62,047 nucleotides of DNA from NCBI RefSeq assembly GCF_000836725.1, contig NZ_JXTH01000009.1, positions 1 to 62,047 on the forward strand, in the 5' to 3' direction. Below the pieces are notes generated by a model. That model saw only the letters and a program-made list of their open reading frames with translations. It had not been told where the DNA came from and ran no database searches. Positions 57,558-62,047 of this stretch are shown piece by piece; position 1 is the first letter of the stretch; each line of letters begins with the position of its first letter. Origin of the DNA: Anoxybacillus thermarum (GTDB lineage: Bacteria > Bacillota > Bacilli > Bacillales > Anoxybacillaceae). The translations under genes were made by a program, and so were the position numbers.

Positions 57558-57770
57558 GTAGAGCTCCTCCATCGCGAGATCAACCTGCCGAGATTCTTTT
57601 TGTTCCATCTCGTCTAAAATGTGCGAATACGTTTGTAAGGTGGTCACAATATCTTTATGCCCCAGCCGCTGGGAAACGTATTTAATATTCACCCCTTTAT
57701 ATAGGAGCATGGATGCATGGGTGTGTCGGAGCCCGTGGCAGGTGATGGTTTTAACCCCGACTTTTTTGCA
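57546..57770 (-). pseudogene. C-terminal fragment of a phage tyrosine integrase
   Basis: Minus-strand reading from about 57770 to a TAG at 57546-57548 gives roughly 74 residues with the tyrosine recombinase hallmarks: TITCHGLRHTHASML (His-X-X-Arg box), YVSQRLGHKDIVTTL, and the nucleophile Tyr in LQTYSHIL. The catalytic core N-terminus and arm-binding domain are gone. Beyond 57770 the same frame reads as the antisense of an XhlA-like gene, so a deletion joined the two. It lies next to tRNA-Arg, the probable att site. Confidence 0.85.
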
Positions 57771-57983
57771 CAGCGCATCGCGAAACTTGAAACGGATGTG
57801 GATATGCTCCGCTCGGATATGGTTGATGTGAAAACTCGTCTTGCGGTGGCGGAGAGCAACATTAAAGACATGCGTGAAGATATTTCAGCGATCAAAAGCA
57901 ACACAACATGGATTTTGCGTTTGATTATCGGCGGTATTGTGGGAGCGTTACTCACTTTTATCATTCAGGGAGGCGTTCAATAA
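57717..57983 (+). CDS. XhlA-like phage lysis protein with fused N-terminus
   Basis: 88 residues. From Gln19 on (QRIAKLETDVDMLRSDM, VDVKTRLAVAESNIKDMRED, then a membrane segment ILRLIIGGIVGALLTFII) it is a typical XhlA: cytoplasmic coiled coil plus C-terminal anchor that works with a holin. The first 18 residues are the antisense of the integrase fragment, so the native start is lost. ATG 57717 has AGGAG at 57703-57707, so a chimeric protein could still be made. It overlaps the holin start (TAATG). Confidence 0.78.
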   Translation: MGVSEPVAGDGFNPDFFAQRIAKLETDVDMLRSDMVDVKTRLAVAESNIKDMREDISAIKSNTTWILRLIIGGIVGALLTFIIQGGVQ

Positions 57984-58240
57984 TGGAAGCGATTCTTTCG
58001 ATTGAATTCACGGCATATGTGGCGCTAGCAGTATTATTGTATGCCATTCGTGAAGCAACAAACATTCCTAATCGTTTTATTCCAATTGTTGCAGTGTTTC
58101 TAGGCGTTGCTTTCTCCATATTCGAAAGCAGCGCTTTTTCTTTTGATGTGTTAGTCAAAGGGCTTCAATATGCGCTGTATGGCGTTGGTTCGGTGGCAAC
58201 AATAAAATATGTGCTTGAAAAAGGAGAGGGCCGGAAATGA
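57983..58240 (+). CDS. phage holin
   Basis: 85 residues, three hydrophobic segments (TAYVALAVLLYAIREA, FIPIVAVFLGVAFSIFE, ALYGVGSVATIKYVL), small charged C-terminus. The position between XhlA-like and amidase genes and the overlapping starts indicate a lysis cassette. The holin would open the membrane to release the amidase. Confidence 0.8.
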   Translation: MEAILSIEFTAYVALAVLLYAIREATNIPNRFIPIVAVFLGVAFSIFESSAFSFDVLVKGLQYALYGVGSVATIKYVLEKGEGRK

Positions 58241-58926
58241 AAAAAATCTTCTTGGACAAAGGACACGGGGGCAACGATCCTGGTGCGGTAGCAAACGGAT
58301 TGCAAGAAAAGGTTTTGACGCATAAAATCGTGGAGTATGCGACCGATTATTTAGCGGCTCATTACGAAGGGTTTACACAACGGGTTAGCCGCGAAGGCGA
58401 TCAATCCCTTACTCTTGACCAACGCGCAGACATGGCGAACAAGTGGGGCGCGGATGTATTTGTTAGTGTTCACATTAACGCTGGCAAGGGCACAGGGTTT
58501 GAAACGTATGTCTACAACGGCGGCGTTTCTTCCCAAACGGTCGCTTTGCAAAACGTGTTGCATGGCGAAATTCTAGCGGCTATGCGTCAGTTCGGAAATA
58601 TCACAGACCGAGGCAAGAAACGGGCTAATTACGCTGTGTTACGCGAAACAAAAATGCCAGCCGTTTTGACCGAAAACTTATTCATCGACAGCAACGACGC
58701 AAAATACTTGAAAAACGAGGCATTCATAAAGGCAGTTGGCGAAGCACACGCGCGCGGAGTGGCGAAGTTTTTGGGATTGCCGCAAAAAGCAAAGCCACAA
58801 TCACAACAAAAATCGACTGACGGAAAATTGTATCGCGTGCAAGTCGGGTCGTTCAGTGACCGAAAAAACGCGGAACGACTGGCAGAAGAATTGAAGAAAA
58901 AAGGATACCCGACGATTATTGTATGA
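58237..58926 (+). CDS. phage N-acetylmuramoyl-L-alanine amidase with short SPOR-like end
   Basis: 229 residues, ATG 58237 overlapping the holin stop, RBS AAAGGAGAGG. The Amidase_3 zinc domain spans about 1-180: FLDKGHGGNDPGA, FVSVHINAGKGTGFE and the catalytic Glu of VLTENLFIDSNDAKYL. The end, YRVQVGSFSDRKNAERLAEE followed by LKKKGYPTIIV, is the first half of a SPOR peptidoglycan-binding domain, shorter than usual. It cleaves the stem peptide from MurNAc. Part of a prophage remnant. Confidence 0.92.
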   Translation: MKKIFLDKGHGGNDPGAVANGLQEKVLTHKIVEYATDYLAAHYEGFTQRVSREGDQSLTLDQRADMANKWGADVFVSVHINAGKGTGFETYVYNGGVSSQTVALQNVLHGEILAAMRQFGNITDRGKKRANYAVLRETKMPAVLTENLFIDSNDAKYLKNEAFIKAVGEAHARGVAKFLGLPQKAKPQSQQKSTDGKLYRVQVGSFSDRKNAERLAEELKKKGYPTIIV

Positions 58927-58927
58927 T

Positions 58928-58955
58928 TCCCCTGCTACTCGGCAGGGGATTTTTT
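58928..58955 (+). terminator. rho-independent terminator after the amidase gene
   Basis: TCCCCTGC (58928-58935) and GCAGGGGA (58942-58949), then six T; isolates the lysis cassette from the toxin gene. Confidence 0.85.
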
Positions 58956-58996
58956 GTTTTTTACGACATGTTTCGACATTTTCCATGATGGTTGTC

Positions 58997-59005
58997 TGAT
59001 ATGAT
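58997..59005 (+). promoter_or_regulatory. extended -10 promoter candidate of the toxin gene
   Basis: TGATATGAT at 58997-59005 fits an extended -10, and AGGAGG at 59024-59029 lies seven bases before ATG 59037. No good -35 at 17 bases is present (TCGACA at 58973 is 21 bases away). Confidence 0.5.
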
Positions 59006-59036
59006 AATAAACAAAAAATAACTAGGAGGATCAAAA

Positions 59037-60191
59037 ATGTACGTTGTGGATAGTGTTGGTAGAGTCACTTATCCATCTAACTTTGCAAATAATTTATGGA
59101 ATGGGCAAACGCTAAAAAGAGGTGATAGAAATGATTATGTGAAGACATTGCAATCTTGGCTTTACAGAGCCGGATTTAACCCTGGGGGGATTGATGGAGT
59201 TTACGGAGCAAATACAGAGAAGGCTGTGAAGGAATTTCAGAAGAAGGTTGGAATCACGGCCGATGGAATTGCGGGGAAACAAACGTACCAAGCTCTGCAA
59301 AAGTATGTCAGAACACAAACAACAGTGTCCCGATCAAACTCATCAGGTAGCGATGATCGTTGGACAGGTCAGACGCTTAGGGAAGGAGATCGGGGACAAG
59401 CGGTAAAAGATTTGCAGGCTAAGCTTCAACGATTGGGGTATAACGTCGGAGCTGTTGATGGTATTTACGGTAAACAAACAGCAGAGGCAGTGAAAAGCTT
59501 TCAAAAAGCGCATGGGTTGACAGCGGATGGCTTGGCGGGAAAAAGCACTTATCATGCTATTGAGCAGGGCATACAGCAAAAAAATTATTATAATCAAAAA
59601 ACGATTATTCAGAATAAGTATAAAGCATTGGAAAATAAGGTTCATTCTAAAGATTCTACGTGGGGAGAAGTGGTAAAATCTTTAAAGGAAATCGCTAAAC
59701 TATGATTTGATTTTATCATTGGAGATGATATTAAAACTTTATTGAATCCCAGCGCTGATACAATTGATAAAGTTATTGCGGCTTTAAGTTTTATTCCGGG
59801 TGGAAAGATAGTCAACGGTGAAATAAAATTAGCTAAGCTAGGAAGTAAAATCGAAGTTAAGTTTGATCAAAAATTCCTAAGTGAGATTTCGAAAACAAAA
59901 CCAATAAATCTTCCCTCATACAAAACTATAAGCATAGATATGGAGCATATCTTATCAGGTCATATTAAATCGGGAAATCGGGCAAAACAAAGCGGAAAGA
60001 AAGATTTGTTTCCTGAAAATATGACTACTAAACAAATAGAAAAGGCAATTATAGAGGCTTATAAAAACGGGAAAAAGTTAAAATCTCAAGGCGATAGGGT
60101 GAAAATTGAAGGATATGGGGGAGGAATGAAAATAGAAATGTGGGTCAATCTGAAGACAAAAATCATAGAGACTGCTTATCCTAAATTTTAG
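59037..60191 (+). pseudogene. peptidoglycan-binding EndoU-type toxin gene interrupted by an in-frame TGA
   Basis: One frame of 385 codons with a single TGA at 59703-59705 (codon 223). Residues about 20-90 and 108-180 are two PG_binding_1 domains (TLKRGDRNDYVKTLQSWLY; TLREGDRGQAVKDLQAKLQ). After the TGA the frame continues without shift: DFIIGDDIKTLLNPSADTID, IAALSFIPGGK, and a C-terminal nuclease-like domain (MEHILSGHIKSGNR, KKDLFPENMT, IEMWVNLKTK, ETAYPKF) resembling bacterial EndoU toxins, with His304 and His309 as candidate catalytic residues. No signal peptide or LXG domain. An immunity-like gene follows. It may be a pseudogene, a read-through gene or contain a sequencing error. Confidence 0.75.
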
Positions 60192-60202
60192 AAAGGGTGA
60201 TT

Positions 60203-60664
60203 ATGTTGTTAAAAGACATTGAAGTTGTAGTAAATACAAATTCAATATTCATGAACACTAGTAGAAATGTTATAGGTGAAATTTATCTAAAGATTGGTGA
60301 TTTCTTTTTTCCCGAAGAAGGCTGGAATGATTTTGTGGTGGTGATTCTAGGATGGTGGCAAAAAAACATTATGAATATTAAAAATGATAGAATTGGGACA
60401 GTGTATGAATTCGACTTTATGGATGGACCTTGGTTTATGAAGGGAAAGAAAATTTCAGAGCACACGATCGGATTGGAATTTGTAAGGAATAAAAGTGATT
60501 CTCAACAAATTGTCTTCACGTGTTTATGTCAAGTAGCACAATTACAACAATCCATTTTAAATGCTACTGAAAAACTCTTGATAGAGTTAAAATCGAGGAA
60601 ATGGCATTCCGATGATATTGAAGAGTTGGATAAAATTTGGCGACTATTGCAGTCTCTTAATTAG
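60203..60664 (+). CDS. probable immunity protein of the EndoU-type toxin
   Basis: 153 residues from ATG 60203 (RBS GAAAGGG at 60191-60197, which contains the in-frame GTG 60197). No motif that I can name; acidic, rich in aromatic residues (PEEGWNDFVVVILGWWQ, EFDFMDGPWFMKG), cytoplasmic. It starts 11 bases after the toxin stop in the same direction and has the same low G+C. Size, position and composition are those of immunity proteins in polymorphic toxin loci. Function is inferred from context only. Confidence 0.6.
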   Translation: MLLKDIEVVVNTNSIFMNTSRNVIGEIYLKIGDFFFPEEGWNDFVVVILGWWQKNIMNIKNDRIGTVYEFDFMDGPWFMKGKKISEHTIGLEFVRNKSDSQQIVFTCLCQVAQLQQSILNATEKLLIELKSRKWHSDDIEELDKIWRLLQSLN

Positions 60665-60783
60665 TAACGAACTTTGACAAGTTTTTTGGTTTCCATAGCC
60701 AATAAAACAGAAATGATGACTGTTTTAATGAAGAATTGTCGCAGCATGTGGTTTTTCAATGCCGCACTCGATGAAATATGGGA

Positions 60784-60809
60784 AAAGGCGGAGTGATCCG
60801 CCTTTTTTT
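60784..60809 (+). terminator. rho-independent terminator downstream of the immunity gene
   Basis: AAAGGCGGA (60784-60792) and TCCGCCTTT (60797-60805) with a four-base loop, followed by further T. Confidence 0.85.
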
Positions 60810-60958
60810 CTGTGAAAATAAAGGGTTCATGAACGGTTATTTTCATGCTTGGGTGGCGAGAAAAACTTCCTCATGGGTGTTTTCTGTGAAAATAATGAAT
60901 CCATGAGCGGTTATTTTCATGCTTGGGTGGCGAGTAAAAGCTTACTCATGGATGTTTT
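60810..60958. repeat. two tandem 74/75-base imperfect repeats with internal palindromes
   Basis: Copy 1 is 60810-60883 and copy 2 is 60884-60958. Both begin CTGTGAAAATAA and share GCGGTTATTTTCATGCTTGG-like cores and GGTGGCGAG. In each, TGAAAATAA pairs with TTATTTTCA (60813-60821 with 60837-60845; 60887-60895 with 60911-60919). In copy 1 the loop is itself a palindrome, GTTCATGAAC (60825-60834); in copy 2 GAGTAA/TTACTC forms a second stem. Function unknown. Confidence 0.85.
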
Positions 60959-60959
60959 T

Positions 60960-60985
60960 TGACCACGTGACCACATTGTGACCAC
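60960..60985. repeat. three TGACCAC repeats
   Basis: TGACCAC at 60960-60966, 60968-60974 and 60979-60985. Short clustered repeats of this kind resemble integrase arm sites or small-protein binding sites; no gene overlaps. Confidence 0.5.
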
Positions 60986-61134
60986 GAATTTAATCAAAAA
61001 TTATATTTTTTATTGGATATTTAAACCTTACAAGTCTCTAAAAATCCCTATAATTCAACATTTAACAGACTTAAAGAAACTTTGATGTCCATTGATAAGC
61101 GATGGGCGGCATGATGTAATCCGCCTAGCGAAAC

Positions 61135-61172
61135 AAAGAACACTGGGAGTAATCCCGGTGTTCTTTTTCTTT
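61135..61172 (+). terminator. strong hairpin with T-rich tail
   Basis: AAAGAACACTGGGA (61135-61148) with TCCCGGTGTTCTTT (61153-61166), one mismatch, loop GTAA, then TTTCTTTTT. No gene is seen upstream to need it; it may end an RNA or be a relic. Confidence 0.75.
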
Positions 61173-61304
61173 TTGCCGCTGGGCAGTAGTCAAATTGAAC
61201 GTGAAGCTTTGCACTCGGGGCGGCAGGATGGAGCTTGAGTTCTTTGACGAGCAGCGGCGGGGCCGCAGCATCAGCAACCACTCCGCGGCGGCCTGTCGAC
61301 CACG

Positions 61305-61373
61305 TGTGAACTACCCCTACTTAATTTTCTAGCGAAAATTTGAAGTGGGGGCTTCCAAAGAAGTTTGACTGCT
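61305..61373 (-). ncRNA. right-end hairpin of an IS605-type element, candidate TnpB guide-RNA end
   Basis: Just past the tnpB stop a nested imperfect hairpin is present: GAA/TTC, CCCC/GGGG and ATTTTC (61324-61329) with GAAAAT (61334-61339). On the minus strand it reads GGGGTAGTTC toward its end at about 61305. IS605-family right ends fold this way and overlap the omega-RNA that guides TnpB. Transcription is not shown. Confidence 0.45.
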
Positions 61374-61676
61374 TCAAGCAATCCTTATTCTTTGAGGCGT
61401 GTCCACTTCGCCGCTAGAGCATAAGACACTCAGGTCTACAGCTTTACTTTTCTTTAAGATGTTTAATGCGCCATTGACATCAGCATTAATTAGTTTGCCA
61501 GACTTTGTTCGATACAAGCCGCGCTTAATACGTTTGCCGCTGAACTTATATTCTTTTGGATTGTCGGCATTATATTCAGGAATCTCATCACCGTCAAAAA
61601 AGCTGGCTTGAGACGTATATGATTCTTCCTGTTTCAAGAATTCAATGCCGTAAAATTCACAAAGATATTCTATATA
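61374..61676 (-). pseudogene. tnpB: C-terminal fragment of an IS605-type TnpB/OrfB
   Basis: About 100 residues of the RuvC-like end: EYLCEFYGIEFLKQEESYTS, then QASFFDGDEIPEYN, KRIKRGLYRTKSGKLINADV and NGALNILKKSK, where the last Asp belongs to the RuvC-III site. The catalytic core before it, with the other acidic residues and most of the zinc finger, is missing, so the nuclease is dead. The break near 61671-61676 is at a TATATA, where an IS630-family element begins. No tnpA is visible. Confidence 0.85.
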
Positions 61677-62047
61677 AATTGAAATAAAGGTTTTCTCCCG
61701 TTCCACGGCGAATAAATACAAAGAGAAAATAGGGGAACGGAGAGAAAATATGATGCCAAATCACAAAGACGAGATCGAAAAGTTGTCCACTGCCATGAAA
61801 GAAGCAAAAAGTAAACGAGCATATGAACGCTACCAAGCGATTTATCTTCATTTGCAGGGATATACCAAAGGAGAAATCGCAACGATTATTGGTCGATCCA
61901 AGAAAACTATTTATAACTATATTCATGCCTACGCCCAGCGCGGTCTTGATGGACTGGAGATGAAATACTCACCTGGCGCCCCACGTCGATTGACCCCTGA
62001 GCAGGAAAAAGAGCTGGCTTTGATCATTGAACATCAGCTCCCCGTAG
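61671..62047 (+). mobile_element. left part of an IS630-family element, runs off the window
   Basis: Begins near the TATATA at 61671-61676 inside tnpB; IS630 elements insert at TA. A leader with TTCTCCCGTTCC (61692-61703) and GGAACGGAGAGAA (about 61734-61747) forms an imperfect inverted repeat before the transposase. The exact terminal repeat cannot be set without the other end. Confidence 0.6.
61750..62047 (+). CDS. IS630-family transposase, N-terminal part (cut by window edge)
   Basis: 99 codons are open to the right edge; ATG 61750 or 61753, RBS CGGAGAG. The start is a helix-turn-helix of the IS630 type: YERYQAIYLHLQGYTKGEIA, then IIGRSKKTIYNYIHAYAQRG and GLDGLEMKYSPGAPRRLTPE. The DDE catalytic domain would follow outside the window. 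It probably inserted into tnpB. Confidence 0.85.
   Translation, partial: MMPNHKDEIEKLSTAMKEAKSKRAYERYQAIYLHLQGYTKGEIATIIGRSKKTIYNYIHAYAQRGLDGLEMKYSPGAPRRLTPEQEKELALIIEHQLPV

Larger units (their letters stand above)
60665..61304. other. gene-free accessory stretch between the immunity gene and the TnpB element
   Basis: No convincing gene in about 640 bases. It holds a terminator (60784-60809), two 75-base tandem repeats (60810-60958), three TGACCAC repeats (60960-60985), a second strong hairpin (61135-61166) and a G+C-rich patch at about 61195-61300 unlike the A+T-rich surroundings. Short reading frames on either strand here show no conserved features. It probably represents the right edge of the decayed prophage. 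Confidence 0.6.

Noticed and set aside
57585-57596. CCTGCCGAG repeat of the tRNA-Arg 3' end as an att copy
   Set aside because: Only nine bases match and it lies inside the integrase coding sequence; too short for an att core. No convincing second att site was found in the window.
57323-57685. 120-residue plus-strand frame over the tRNA and integrase region
   Set aside because: It runs through tRNA-Arg and antisense to the integrase fragment and has no conserved features.
60810-60958. CRISPR array
   Set aside because: Only two contiguous repeats of about 75 bases, no spacers and no cas genes.
61048-61281. Minus-strand 77-residue frame in the G+C-rich patch
   Set aside because: It crosses the strong hairpin at 61135-61166 and has no RBS or domain.

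Overview
The window reads as chromosomal DNA of a Gram-positive, endospore-forming, motile Bacillaceae, most like the thermophilic Anoxybacillus/Geobacillus group. The basis is gene content and order: flaG-fliD-fliS-fliT-hpf-secA-prfB-yvjA-cccB-ftsEX-ctpB-minJ-csbA-uvrBA, then hprK-lgt-yvoD-ppaX-yvoF, hisZGDBHAFI, and trxB-yvcI-rapZ-yvcK-whiA-crh-clpP, which matches the Bacillus subtilis neighbourhood. The species assignment is inference; no rRNA is present.

Layout. (1) 1-328: the end of a broken reading frame, probably a transposase, and a gene-poor scar. (2) 329-16165: a dense one-direction sugar island with a TPR-like protein, two large multidomain glycosyltransferases, a CDP-3,6-dideoxyhexose module (rfbF, rfbG, rfbH, an epimerase/reductase, a C-methyltransferase and a two-subunit transketolase-like ThDP enzyme), the four dTDP-L-rhamnose genes (rmlA, C, B, D) and a third glycosyltransferase. 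There is no flippase or polymerase, and the island ends directly at the flagellar cap operon, so I infer flagellin glycosylation. (3) 16196-21175: sigma-D-type promoter, flaG-fliD-fliS-fliT, an unknown gene, a convergent HD-GYP protein that has lost a catalytic His, and hpf. (4) 21183-39659: secretion, release factor 2 (with programmed frameshift), cytochrome c551, FtsEX and an adjacent M23 hydrolase, CtpB, a RacA-like DNA-binding protein next to MinJ, UvrBA, and small envelope-stress membrane proteins. (5) 39739-43576: hprK-lgt-yvoD-ppaX-yvoF. (6) 43629-50127: the complete histidine operon behind a promoter framed by inverted repeats. (7) 50148-57195: yvcD, trxB, yvcI-rapZ-yvcK-whiA-crh, and clpP on the opposite strand under a CtsR box. 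(8) 57339-62047: tRNA-Arg(CCG), followed by a collapsed prophage (integrase tail, XhlA-like protein, holin, amidase), a peptidoglycan-binding EndoU-type toxin gene interrupted by one in-frame TGA, a probable immunity gene, 75-bp tandem repeats, and a TnpB-type element broken by an IS630-family element that runs off the right edge.

How the genes work together. The sugar island appears to make two activated deoxysugars, one perhaps carrying a two-carbon and/or methyl branch, for three cytoplasmic glycosyltransferases next to the flagellin export and capping genes. The core blocks are ordinary housekeeping. The strongest novelty candidates are the lysis-cassette-linked toxin/immunity pair at 57.7-60.7 kb and the branched-sugar module at 4.7-11.9 kb.
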